A stretch of 64,000 nt of DNA from Natrinema halophilum. GTDB lineage: Archaea; Halobacteriota; Halobacteria; Halobacteriales; Natrialbaceae. Shown piece by piece: positions 25,845 to 33,999 of this stretch (position 1 is the first letter of the stretch; each line of letters starts with the position of its first letter). The notes under the pieces were generated by a model, which had not been told where the DNA came from, did no database searches, and saw only the letters and a program-made list of their open reading frames with translations. Location: the NCBI RefSeq assembly GCF_013402815.2, contig NZ_CP058601.1, forward strand, positions 2,356,001 through 2,420,000, written 5' to 3'. The position numbers and the translations under genes are program-made.

Positions 25845-25945
25845 GGACCGGTTTAACAGCGATGCCACCGCTGGATACCGGATGAAAATCCACTGGCGGC
25901 CGACTCAGTGGGCCGAGGTGGGTGAAACCGGCGTCAGCAGGATGC
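25845..25945. ncRNA. Candidate structured RNA (three hairpins), strand not determined
   Basis: A two-tier hairpin pairs CCGGT (25848-25852) with ACCGG (25877-25881) and, inside it, CAGCG (25857-25861) with CGCTG (25869-25873). Unpaired TTAA and GAT lie between the two stems. Next, CCACTG (25890-25895) pairs with CAGTGG (25906-25911), and a weaker GCCG/CGGC stem follows near 25912-25932. Stem, internal loop and stem resemble the pocket of an H/ACA guide, but I cannot find the full H/ACA consensus. No covariation evidence is available in this window. Confidence 0.3.
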
Positions 25946-25995
25946 ACGCCAATCAGGGTTCGTGTCGGATACGTCGGTAACGCATCGGCGCGGAA

Positions 25996-26053
25996 GTGCG
26001 TGAGGGGTGTACGAAGGGTGCGTGAGGGGTGTACGAAGGGTGCGTGAGGGATG
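25996..26053. repeat. Tandem repeat, 22-base unit, about 2.6 copies
   Basis: Copies begin with gtgcgtgagg at 25996, 26018 and 26040 and share the word gtacgaaggg. The array lies between the M50 gene and the stop codon of the DUF7123-like gene at 26097. The unit is identical in the first two copies and diverges in the last. Confidence 0.88.
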
Positions 26054-26096
26054 CCACCGGGTGCGGGCGGCCGTGATCGGTCGAGAGTGTGGACAG

Positions 26097-26336
26097 TCAG
26101 GCGGGTGCGACGCGCCACGTCGTCGCGCTCGTGTAAGACCATTTCTCGATCTCGAGGTCGCTAACCGAGTCCGAGAGCTTGACCATCAGCGCGCCGATTT
26201 CTTTCGGGGACATACCAACGTCTTCTGCGATGAACTTGCCTTTGAAGTACAGTTCGCCATCTTCAGCACGGTCGCGAAGGTAGCGTTTCAGGCGGCTTTC
26301 CTTGCTTTCTGTGGAGGGTTGGGCTGTCGTACTCAT
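26097..26336 (-). CDS. DUF7123-like small haloarchaeal protein
   Basis: A 79-residue protein (MSTTAQPSTESKESRLKRYL...) with a charged helix at residues 11-25 and a winged-helix-like core (GKFIAEDVGMSPKEIGALMVKLSD), ending in WSYTSATTWRVAPA. It matches a family common in halobacteria, probably DUF7123, with a likely nucleic-acid-binding role. The ATG 26334-26336 is used. A second ATG two codons upstream (26342) is equally close to the TATA word at 26361-26372, and the true first codon could be either. Confidence 0.75.
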   Translation of the reverse strand: MSTTAQPSTESKESRLKRYLRDRAEDGELYFKGKFIAEDVGMSPKEIGALMVKLSDSVSDLEIEKWSYTSATTWRVAPA

Positions 26337-26360
26337 CGACATCTCACCCTTCCGACGGAG

Positions 26361-26372
26361 ATTTGTTATAAA
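26361..26372 (-). promoter_or_regulatory. Probable TATA box of the DUF7123-like gene
   Basis: On the minus strand the word TTTATAACAAAT is read. It ends about 20 bases before the ATG at 26342 and 25 before the one at 26336, so the transcript should be nearly leaderless. Confidence 0.6.
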
Positions 26373-26592
26373 GGAGGGATGGTTAGCGGCATTTCGATTG
26401 TGTTCAGCTATTTGGGGGGTAAGAGAGTTTTTACCACCGTTTATATGCGTATTAACTGCCGGCTTAGACCACCGGAGACGTTTTAAAACACCACCTAACT
26501 CATTATCTCTGGTCAAACACTCACAATAATTATAGAATCCTCCTTTCCGACTGTTTCACTATTTCAACCGGATCGATGAACGAACGGAACGG

Positions 26593-27432
26593 TCATGATC
26601 GGTCGTGGACCCAGAACTCGTCCTCGACCGTCACTTCCTTCTTGAAGAGAGGAACCTCGTCTTTCAAGCGGTTGATTCCGTCTTCGACTGTCCGAAAGGC
26701 CTCTTCCCGGTGGCCCGCGAGGACGACGACGAAGACGATGTCCTCGCCGTCCGCCACGACGCCCGTCCGGTGGTGGAGTTCGACCTCGAAAACGCCGTCG
26801 CGCGCCTCGAGGTCCGTCTCCAGAGCCGCCATCCGTTCGTCCGCGACGCCCTCGTACTTCTCGAACTCGAGGTGGTGGGTGCGCGCGTCGTCTTCGCTGT
26901 CCTTCCCGCGGACGCGGCCGGTGAACGTCGCGATCGCACCCGCCCGGTCGGCCTTTGGCGATCGTTTGACGCGGGCGACGATCGACTCGAGAGTCTCGTA
27001 TGGCTCGGTCGCCTCGAGACGTTGGACGAGCGCGACGTCCGCGAGTTCGCTCGGCGAGTCGACGGTTGCGATGACGTTTTCCTCAGAGTCCGTTTCCGTG
27101 ACGGAGTCAGTGTCGGGACCGACTACGACCGACGGATATCGCAGCCCGGAGACGCCGACGACGATACCGTACGCGCAATCTGATGCCAGACGGTCGAGTG
27201 CATCGTCGACGGTCATCCTGGTTCCCGAGGCGGCCCAATCTCCGTCGGCGCCGAGTTCGAAGGTTACGTCGCCGCCCATCGATTTTCGCACCTGCGTGCC
27301 ATCTGCGATCGTCGCGTCGTACCTGACGACACCCACTCGCCCATGCTCCGAGAGTCGATCGACGGTCTGGTCGACGATTCGCTCGACGGTGTCGCCAGCC
27401 GCACCACCGTCACGAATGCCGAGTACGTTCAT
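26593..27432 (-). CDS. Molybdopterin synthase MoaE with an N-terminal MobB-like domain
   Basis: A 279-residue fusion. Residues ~1-125 resemble MobB (guanine dinucleotide attachment accessory protein), but the P-loop is degraded: GGAAGDT replaces the GxxGxGKT-like pattern, with no lysine visible. Residues ~140-279 are MoaE, the large subunit of molybdopterin synthase, with HHRTGVV, GHREEAF and the active-site lysines in PLFKKE. MoaE joins sulfur from MoaD to precursor Z. The partner MoaD is not seen here; in haloarchaea ubiquitin-like SAMP proteins can take that part. The gene fits the Mo-cofactor theme of this window. The ATG at 27430-27432 is clear. Confidence 0.9.
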   Translation of the reverse strand: MNVLGIRDGGAAGDTVERIVDQTVDRLSEHGRVGVVRYDATIADGTQVRKSMGGDVTFELGADGDWAASGTRMTVDDALDRLASDCAYGIVVGVSGLRYPSVVVGPDTDSVTETDSEENVIATVDSPSELADVALVQRLEATEPYETLESIVARVKRSPKADRAGAIATFTGRVRGKDSEDDARTHHLEFEKYEGVADERMAALETDLEARDGVFEVELHHRTGVVADGEDIVFVVVLAGHREEAFRTVEDGINRLKDEVPLFKKEVTVEDEFWVHDRS

Positions 27433-27570
27433 ACGTGATCCAAGGGCTGGTTCGACTTTGTAGCTGTCGCCGCGAACGGCTCGCGACTGGGCGCGGGCAT
27501 ACTAGACGGACTCGGTAGTGTCACGCCCTGACCCGCCCGGGATTTTGCGCCTGGAGACCGAACTATCGGT

Positions 27571-28587
27571 ATGCCCCTTCGAATCGGTTTCACGGGCGAC
27601 GTCATGCTCGGGCGCCTCGTCGACGATCGTCAACAGCGTCGGTCCATCGATGCCGTCTGGGGAACTGTCCGCGAGCGACTGCGAGAACTGGACGGACTGG
27701 TGATCAACCTCGAATGCTGTCTCACGACACGAGACCGGGAGTGGCAGCGGACGTATCGGCCGTTTCACTTCCGAGCCGATCCAGACTGGGCCATCCCCGC
27801 GCTCGAGCATGCCAGCGTCGATGCCTGTGCGCTGGCTAACAACCATGTCCTCGATTACGAGGAAGTGGCACTTGAGGATACGATCGAGGCTCTCGACGAG
27901 GCGGGAATAGTTCACACCGGTGCGGGACAAACGATCGACGAAGCGCTCGAGCCCGCGGTCTGGACGATCGGCAACGGTACTTCTGGCATCGATGTGGCGA
28001 TGGTTTCGTTCACGGACAACACGCCGGAGTACGCTGCTGCTGAGAACTCACCGGGGACGGCCTGGATCGAAATCGACGTCGACGAGCCGGAAACACGTCG
28101 CTGCGCGCGAGAGGCACTCGAGCGCGCACGACAGGCGAAACCAGACCTACTCATCGCCTCCCTGCACTGGGGGCCAAACATGGTCACGGAACCGCCGGAC
28201 GCGTTCCGGCAGTTCGGCAAGTGGCTGATCGAGGATGGTGTCGACGTCGTCCACGGACATAGCGCCCACGTCTTTCACGGGATCGAGGTCCACGAGGGGC
28301 GCCCGATCGTCTACGACGCCGGGGACTTCGTCGACGATTACAGGGTCGACCCGGAGTTGCGAAACGACCGGAGTTTCCTGTTCGTGCTCGCGGTGGCCTC
28401 GGACGGGAGGCTAACTGAACTCCGACTCCACCCAACCGAGATAGACGGCTGTTCGGTCACCGAGGCGAGCCCGGCGGCAGCCAGGTGGTCGCGCGACCGA
28501 ATGCGGGGGCTATCCGCCCAGTTCGGCACCGAATTCGAACGAGACGGCGAGTCGCTCGTCCTGTCGCTCGAGGACGACGAAGCATGA
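27571..28587 (+). CDS. CapA family protein (metallophosphatase-fold)
   Basis: A 338-residue member of the CapA/PgsA family, related to calcineurin-like metallophosphatases. The metal-binding words are GDVMLGR near the start, NLECCLT, ALANNHVLDY and a C-terminal HGHSAHVFHG. In bacteria CapA takes part in poly-gamma-glutamate export, and some haloarchaea make that polymer. There is no capB or capC gene here, so a hydrolase role is equally possible. No signal peptide is evident. ATG 27571 begins directly at the first strand (MPLRIGFTGDVML). Confidence 0.85.
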   Translation: MPLRIGFTGDVMLGRLVDDRQQRRSIDAVWGTVRERLRELDGLVINLECCLTTRDREWQRTYRPFHFRADPDWAIPALEHASVDACALANNHVLDYEEVALEDTIEALDEAGIVHTGAGQTIDEALEPAVWTIGNGTSGIDVAMVSFTDNTPEYAAAENSPGTAWIEIDVDEPETRRCAREALERARQAKPDLLIASLHWGPNMVTEPPDAFRQFGKWLIEDGVDVVHGHSAHVFHGIEVHEGRPIVYDAGDFVDDYRVDPELRNDRSFLFVLAVASDGRLTELRLHPTEIDGCSVTEASPAAARWSRDRMRGLSAQFGTEFERDGESLVLSLEDDEA

Positions 28588-28869
28588 TCGCGGCGAATTC
28601 CGTGGCGTCGTTCACGCTGGACCACGACGACAGGTCGAGACGGCGCTCGTAGTAGTCCTCGCCTGCGCGATCCTGGTCGATGCTACCGACTGGTGACGGA
28701 CGGATCTGTTCGACGTCAAATTCGAGCAAGAGGACGAATTACTCGTCCTGACGCTCGATGCAGGAACCGAACCCGAACCGAAGACGGTCAGTCGCGCAAG
28801 CGGTTTGTCACCACGACGTCCGGGCAGTTGGCAACCCTTAAGATAGCAACTCCGCTACACCGGGGTAGT
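28588..28869. other. Intergenic region, possibly with a gene remnant
   Basis: The gap between the CapA-like gene and pyrH includes a plus-strand stretch at about 28707-28805 that translates as the acidic sequence FDVKFEQEDELLVLTLDAG and more. It is interrupted upstream by an in-frame stop at about 28694-28696. This could be the relic of a small gene, but it has no start codon or recognised family. The pyrH promoter should lie in the last 40 bases (taagatagcaac near 28840). Confidence 0.35.
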
Positions 28870-29595
28870 ATGAAAGTGGTCGTCTCTATCGGTGGAAGCG
28901 TCCTCGTACCCGAGCCCGGCGGGGACCGGGTCGCCGAGCACGCTACCGTTATCGAGGATCTCGTCGCGGACGGCTGTCGGATCGGCGCCGTCGTCGGGGG
29001 CGGCGGCGTCGCCCGTGAATACATTTCGGCCGCTCGCGATCTCGGGGCGAACGAAATAGAACTGGATCAGCTGGGAATCGACGTGACGCGACTGAACGCA
29101 CGGCTTCTGATCGCCGCGCTCGGCGAGGAGTCGGTCACGGCACCGGCGAAAGATTACGAAGAGGCCAGCGAGGCACTCCGCCGTGGCGACGTCTGCGTTA
29201 TGGGCGGCGTGGCACCGGCACAGACCACAGACGCAGTCGGGGCTGCGCTTGCGGAGTACATCGACGCCGACTTGCTCGTCTACGCCACGAGCGTCCACGG
29301 CGTCTACAGCGACGATCCGAACGAGACCGACGATGCGACCAAGTACGACGAGCTGACCGCGACGGAACTGGTCGACGTCATCGCCGGCCTCGAGATGAAC
29401 GCCGGAGCCTCCGCACCCGTCGACCTGCTGGCGGCGAAAATCATCGAGCGCTCCGGCATGCGCACCATCGTCCTCGATGGCACCAACCCGGATCGGATCG
29501 CTCGCGCGGTCCGCCACGGCAAACACGACGGCACCGATATCGTACCGGACGGAGTCGGCGCGGTGCCGACCTACTGGGCGAGCGACGATCGATGA
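28870..29595 (+). CDS. pyrH: UMP kinase
   Basis: A 241-residue archaeal uridylate kinase of the amino-acid kinase fold, making UDP from UMP. It begins MKVVVSIGGSVLVP with the family Gly-rich strand, contains VVGGGGVARE and QLGIDVTRLNA, and ends NPDRIARAVRHG. The frame reads upstream past 28870, but the ATG at 28870 gives the exact conserved N-terminus. The stop overlaps the start of the LysRS gene by four bases (ATGA at 29592-29595). Confidence 0.95.
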   Translation: MKVVVSIGGSVLVPEPGGDRVAEHATVIEDLVADGCRIGAVVGGGGVAREYISAARDLGANEIELDQLGIDVTRLNARLLIAALGEESVTAPAKDYEEASEALRRGDVCVMGGVAPAQTTDAVGAALAEYIDADLLVYATSVHGVYSDDPNETDDATKYDELTATELVDVIAGLEMNAGASAPVDLLAAKIIERSGMRTIVLDGTNPDRIARAVRHGKHDGTDIVPDGVGAVPTYWASDDR

Positions 29596-31298
29596 GTCCC
29601 GATACCGACGCCGAGGACGGAACGGCGGACGCTCCAGACCCAGACGCGATCAGTCCCTACACTCTTCAAGACGACGGCGCCGACGAGACGCGACACGCGT
29701 TCTGGGCCGACACGGTCGCCGACAGGGTAGAAGATCGGGATCCCGAGGAACCGATCGTCGTCAAGGGCGGCATTTCGCCCTCAGGGGTCCCACACCTTGG
29801 CAACGTCAACGAAATCATGCGCGGCTACTTCGTCGCCGAGGTACTTCGGGACCGGGGATACGACGTCAGACAGGTGTTTACCGCCGACGACCGCGACCCC
29901 CTCCGAAAGCTCCCGCGTACCCTTTGTGACCTCGAGGGAAACCTGGTCGATCTGGGGGACGTCGATGCCGGTGCACTCGGCCGAAACCTCGGCGCACCCT
30001 ACACCGACATCCCGGATCCATTCGGCTGCTGTGATTCCTACGGCGACCACTTCTCGAACATTATCCAGGACAGCGCCGACGCCGTCGGCGTCCCGATTGA
30101 CCTCGTCTCGAACACGGAGCGCTACGAATCAGGCGGATTCGAGGACGTGACTCGATTCGTCCTCGAACATCGTGACCGCGCACGGGAGGTCCTCTCGCAG
30201 TACCAGGACAAAGTCGACGAGGAGTACGTCCCGTTCAATCCGATCTGCGAGGAGTGTGGCAAGATTACCGAGACGGTGACGAGCGTCGATCTGCAGACCG
30301 AACCGCCGACCGTCGACTACGAGTGTACAGACATGGACGCCGGTGACCGCACTATCGAGGGCTGCGGTCACGAGGGCACCGCGACGCTGCGCGAGGGGAA
30401 ACTTCCCTGGCGCTTCGAGTGGCCCGCCCAGTGGCAGTTACTCGACGTCGACTTCGAACCCTTCGGCAAGGATCACGCCGAAGGCTCCTGGCCCAGCGGC
30501 CAGGACGTCGCTCAGAACGTCCTCGAGATCGAGCCGCCGGTGCCGATGGTCTACGAGTGGTTCACGCTCGAGAACGAACCGTTCTCCTCGTCGGCAGGCA
30601 ACGTTATCCTCGTCTCGGACGTCCTCGAGTTGCTCGAGCCGGAAGTCTTGCGCTATTTCTTCGCGAAAGACCCCTCGAAGGCGCGGGACTTCAGCATCGA
30701 GCGACTCGATCAGCTAGTCGACGAGTTCGACCGGTTCGAGGCGATCTACTTCGGCGAAGTCGAAGCGAGCGAGGACGAAACGGCCTTCGCCGAACGGGTG
30801 TATCCGTTCGTCGTGGAGGAACCCCGCGAAGACCGAATCAGGCTGCCCTACACCTTCGCCGCAGTACTCGGAATGACCGACGATCCAGACCTCCGCGAGG
30901 AAATAGCCCGCCGCGAAGGTCACATCCCGGAGGATGCCCCGGAGTGGGCCGTCGAGGGTGCACTCGAGCGCGTCGAGCAGGCCCGCAACTGGGCCCGCCG
31001 GACCGAAAACGCGTTCGACTACGAACTCAAGCGCACCGAGATCCCGACCCACGAGTTCGAGGCGGAGACGGAAGCTGCGCTCGAAGATTTGGCCAATTTC
31101 ATCGAAGAAGGACACGATCCCGACGAAATCCAGGGCGAGATCTACGAGGCCGCAAAGCGCCACGACGTCGGAGTCGGCGACTTCTTCGGCGCAGGCTACC
31201 GGCTGTTCTTCGACGAAGAGCAGGGTCCCAAGCTTGGCCCCTTCCTCGCGAAAGTCGATCGGGAGTTCGTCGTCGACCGTTTGCGACGGGAGCGGTGA
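29592..31298 (+). CDS. lysS: Class I lysyl-tRNA synthetase
   Basis: A 568-residue class I LysRS, the archaeal alternative to the class II enzyme. The first signature appears as HLGN (in GVPHLGNVNE) and the second as the KMSKS-equivalent EPFSSSAGNVI. Between them lies a zinc-binding insert with CEECGK and CGHEG cysteines (around residue 220-260). The C-terminal ~200 residues are the tRNA-binding helix bundle. The start codon lies inside the pyrH stop (four-base overlap), so the genes are coupled. The length is standard. Confidence 0.96.
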   Translation: MSPDTDAEDGTADAPDPDAISPYTLQDDGADETRHAFWADTVADRVEDRDPEEPIVVKGGISPSGVPHLGNVNEIMRGYFVAEVLRDRGYDVRQVFTADDRDPLRKLPRTLCDLEGNLVDLGDVDAGALGRNLGAPYTDIPDPFGCCDSYGDHFSNIIQDSADAVGVPIDLVSNTERYESGGFEDVTRFVLEHRDRAREVLSQYQDKVDEEYVPFNPICEECGKITETVTSVDLQTEPPTVDYECTDMDAGDRTIEGCGHEGTATLREGKLPWRFEWPAQWQLLDVDFEPFGKDHAEGSWPSGQDVAQNVLEIEPPVPMVYEWFTLENEPFSSSAGNVILVSDVLELLEPEVLRYFFAKDPSKARDFSIERLDQLVDEFDRFEAIYFGEVEASEDETAFAERVYPFVVEEPREDRIRLPYTFAAVLGMTDDPDLREEIARREGHIPEDAPEWAVEGALERVEQARNWARRTENAFDYELKRTEIPTHEFEAETEAALEDLANFIEEGHDPDEIQGEIYEAAKRHDVGVGDFFGAGYRLFFDEEQGPKLGPFLAKVDREFVVDRLRRER

Positions 31299-31363
31299 CG
31301 AGAGTCGGCCACCGTGGTTCCCAGACAAAAGCCATTTGAGAATGCCACTCGGAGTTAGTACCG

Positions 31364-33205
31364 ATGGAACACGGCCCCCCTGCTGTCATCTCGCCCCCCG
31401 AAGTATACGGATCGGAGCTTCTGACGTGGGTCCTGCTCGGTCTCTTGCTTTACTGGGTCGGAATCATCGCGCTCCAGAACACGGGCCGATTGCCCGACTA
31501 CGTCGGTACCCAGGGTCCCATTCTCACGTTTCATACGAAGTACGGTCGCGAATTGCTCGACAAACTCGCCCAGCCGAAGCGGTTCTGGCGGGCATGGTCG
31601 AACATCGGCGTCGGGATCGCCCTGGTCGTGATGGTCGGAATGTTCCTGTTTCTCCTGCAAGCGGCCATGGCCGTGCTCTCCTCGCCGCAGCCGGCGGCCT
31701 CCGCCGTTAGCCAGCCGCGCAACGTCCTCGTCATCCCCGGCGTCAACGACTTTCTGCCGCTGTCGGCGACGCCCGGAATCGTCTTCGGGCTACTCGTCGG
31801 GCTCGTCGTCCACGAGGGCGGTCACGGACTGCTCTGTCGCGTCGAGGATATCGACATCGAATCGATGGGGATCGCGATGCTCGCCGTCCTCCCTATCGGC
31901 GCGTTCGTCGAACCCGACCAGGAGAGCAGCAAGTCGGCCTCTCGAGGCGGCCAGACGCGGATGTTCGCCGCCGGAGTCACGAACAACTTCGCGATTACGC
32001 TCCTCGTCTTCGCCCTCCTGTTCGGTCCTGTCGTCGGCTCGATCGCCGTCGCATCCGGGGCCGCCGTCGGCGGTGTCGCACCCGACTCCCCCGCTGCTGA
32101 TGCCGGCATCGAACCGAACGACCGAATTACGGCGATCAACGGGACCCAAGTCACGGAGAACGGCGATCTCGCGGAGCAGCTCGAGTCGACCGATGGCGAG
32201 CAGGTCTCGGTCCAACTCAATGGCGAACGGACGGTGACCGTCGATCGAGCGTTACTGGTTACAGCGACGATGGAAAACGGCCCGACGCAGCTTTCGACCG
32301 GCGACAAAATCCGCGCCGTCGACGGGCAGCGCATCGCGACCGAACGCGGCTTCTTCGCCGCCATCGGCGACAACGAAACGGTTACGCTGACGGTCGACTC
32401 CGGGGACAGCGGCGAGCAAGTCGAACGCGACGTGGCGGTCGGCGCGGCGGTCTCGATCGTCGAGGGCGAGCCACTCGAGGCACAGACCGGCTCGACCGAG
32501 GAAACCTTCGTCATCACCCATTTCGACGGCGACCGGATTCACAACTACGAGGAGCTCGGATCGGCACTCGAAGACAGCGAACCCGACCAACAGGTCGCCG
32601 TGACGGGCTATTTCGGCGATGAACGACGACAATACAACGTGACGCTCGACGCTCACCCGCGGTCCGATAGCGGATTCCTCGGGATACAGGGGCATCCGGG
32701 CGCCTCCGGCGTCGCAGTCAGCGACATCGGCGTGCAGCTCTATCCGGCAGCGGAGTACCTTTCGCTGCTCGGCGGAAACGGCGAGACGCCGTTCGGGCCG
32801 ATCGGCGGTACCTTCCTCGGGCGGATCGTCGCCGCACTGTTCCTCCCGATAGCCGGCGTCATCGGCGTCATGCCGTTCAACTTCGCCGGCTTCACGGGCG
32901 GGATCCAGAACTTCTACGAGGTGCACGGCCTCCTCGGTGCGTTCGGCGACGGAACCGTCTTCCTCGTCGCAAACATGTTGTTCTGGACCGGGTGGATAAA
33001 CGTCCAGCTCGGCTTTTTCAACTGTATCCCTGCGTTCCCACTCGACGGCGGACACATCCTTCGAACCAGCACGGAAGCGATCATCTCTCGGCTGCCGATC
33101 GACGCCACCCGCGGAATGGTCCGCGTTGTGACGACGACGGTCGGAGTGACGATGCTCCTGAGTTTCTTCCTGATGCTATTCGGACCGCAACTGCTCGGCG
33201 GGTGA
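31364..33205 (+). CDS. Membrane M50 protease with internal PDZ domains
   Basis: A 613-residue site-2 protease of the PDZ-containing type. The zinc motif is HEGGH (in VHEGGHGLLCR, residue ~150), the third ligand is in IPAFPLDGGH near residue 560, and two PDZ-like domains sit between them (GIEPNDRITAINGTQVTENGD and SFGDKIRAVDGQRI regions). Relatives cleave membrane-bound regulators or cell-surface proteins, and the PDZ part gates access. The stop codon (33203-33205) lies inside the first unit of a 19-base tandem repeat. It follows the LysRS gene by 65 bases on the same strand. Confidence 0.93.
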   Translation: MEHGPPAVISPPEVYGSELLTWVLLGLLLYWVGIIALQNTGRLPDYVGTQGPILTFHTKYGRELLDKLAQPKRFWRAWSNIGVGIALVVMVGMFLFLLQAAMAVLSSPQPAASAVSQPRNVLVIPGVNDFLPLSATPGIVFGLLVGLVVHEGGHGLLCRVEDIDIESMGIAMLAVLPIGAFVEPDQESSKSASRGGQTRMFAAGVTNNFAITLLVFALLFGPVVGSIAVASGAAVGGVAPDSPAADAGIEPNDRITAINGTQVTENGDLAEQLESTDGEQVSVQLNGERTVTVDRALLVTATMENGPTQLSTGDKIRAVDGQRIATERGFFAAIGDNETVTLTVDSGDSGEQVERDVAVGAAVSIVEGEPLEAQTGSTEETFVITHFDGDRIHNYEELGSALEDSEPDQQVAVTGYFGDERRQYNVTLDAHPRSDSGFLGIQGHPGASGVAVSDIGVQLYPAAEYLSLLGGNGETPFGPIGGTFLGRIVAALFLPIAGVIGVMPFNFAGFTGGIQNFYEVHGLLGAFGDGTVFLVANMLFWTGWINVQLGFFNCIPAFPLDGGHILRTSTEAIISRLPIDATRGMVRVVTTTVGVTMLLSFFLMLFGPQLLGG

Positions 33206-33257
33206 CGGTCTGTTCGGCAGGTGACGGTCTGTTCGGCAGGTGACGGTCTGTTCGGCG
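33201..33257. repeat. Tandem repeat, 19-base unit, 3 copies, starting at a stop codon
   Basis: Copies of ggtgacggtctgttcggca begin at 33201, 33220 and 33239, the last with one change. The first copy holds the TGA stop codon of the M50 gene, and every unit contains the same tga triplet, so loss or gain of a copy would leave the protein end unchanged. Confidence 0.92.
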
Positions 33258-33303
33258 GGAGACACCGAATTCACGTCTTCCGTCTTGGACCGAAAGACGT
33301 GAA

Positions 33304-33831
33304 CTAGGACCCGTTTGGTTCAATTCCGTGGCGGTCGTAGAACTCCGCCGGCGTCTCCTCGAGGCGGTCGAACGTGGTGTCGAAGTAGTGTTCGTGGTGA
33401 CGGACGACCTGTTCGACGACCCACCGGCTGAACTCCTCGTCGAATCGCCATTCGCCTTCCATCTCACAGAGGTCGAAACGATCGTCCGTCGAGAAGGCGG
33501 CGTAGACGTGAAAAAAGCCGAGAATAACGTCGGCGAAGTCGCTCGCTTTCTCGCAGCCGCTCTCACGGCGGTCTTCGAGTTCTGAGTAGCCGCCATCGGT
33601 GAGTTCGAAATATTTCCTGTCGGGTTCGTCCTCGCGTTCGATGCGCTCAGCCCACCCTTTCTCCTCGAATTTGTAGAGAATCGGATACACCGATCCGTAG
33701 GACGGCTCCCAGTGACCGCCGCTAATCTCGCGAATTTCCTTGAGGATCTCGTATCCGTACCGCGGTTTCTCCTCGAGGAGTTCGAGGACGAGATAGGCGA
33801 TGAGTCCTTTTGGCGGCCCACTTTTCCGCAT
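33304..33831 (-). CDS. PadR family transcriptional regulator
   Basis: A 175-residue winged-helix regulator: N-terminal LIAYLVLELLEEKPRYGYEILKEIRE and the recognition wing SYGSVYPILYKFEEKGWAER are typical PadR sequences, followed by a C-terminal dimerisation helix bundle (about residues 90-160). PadR proteins usually repress nearby genes and respond to a small molecule. It is divergent from the PitA-like gene with 168 bases between the starts, so PitA is the likely target. ATG 33829-33831 was chosen because upstream residues are non-regulatory and the next base string is A/T rich (catatatatcg). Confidence 0.88.
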   Translation of the reverse strand: MRKSGPPKGLIAYLVLELLEEKPRYGYEILKEIREISGGHWEPSYGSVYPILYKFEEKGWAERIEREDEPDRKYFELTDGGYSELEDRRESGCEKASDFADVILGFFHVYAAFSTDDRFDLCEMEGEWRFDEEFSRWVVEQVVRHHEHYFDTTFDRLEETPAEFYDRHGIEPNGS

Positions 33832-33999
33832 ATATATCGTGGATAAAACGGGCGGCGGTAAATGGTTTCGGTCACCGGATGAATCGACAGGAAGTCGACC
33901 GAGCGGAGCGAGGGTGATCGTCCCGAATGGGGGGACGCCCCGGCGATGGAGCCAGGTCGAAACCCGGCCCTTCTTAGCCTCGCCGTTCCAACTTCCGCT

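Larger units (their letters stand above)
25765..26096. other. Intergenic region with a row of hairpins and a minisatellite
   Basis: The gap holds the M50 gene promoter near 25770-25790 (the A/T word agtataaaatgg lies at 25789-25796 on the plus strand, and minus-strand reading gives a TATA-like cattttatac). It also holds three consecutive hairpins at 25848-25911 onward (see the separate candidate RNA) and the 22-base tandem array at 25996-26053. I see no protein gene. An open frame on the minus strand has no acidic bias. Confidence 0.5.

Noticed and set aside
25771-26142. Minus-strand frame of 123 codons through the hairpin region
   Set aside because: Pro/His/Arg-rich translation of a spacer that contains hairpins and a minisatellite; overlaps the DUF7123-like gene.
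33946-33999. Earlier ATG start for the PitA-like gene
   Set aside because: The 18 extra residues are not conserved-looking and the ATG at 34000 begins the conserved part.
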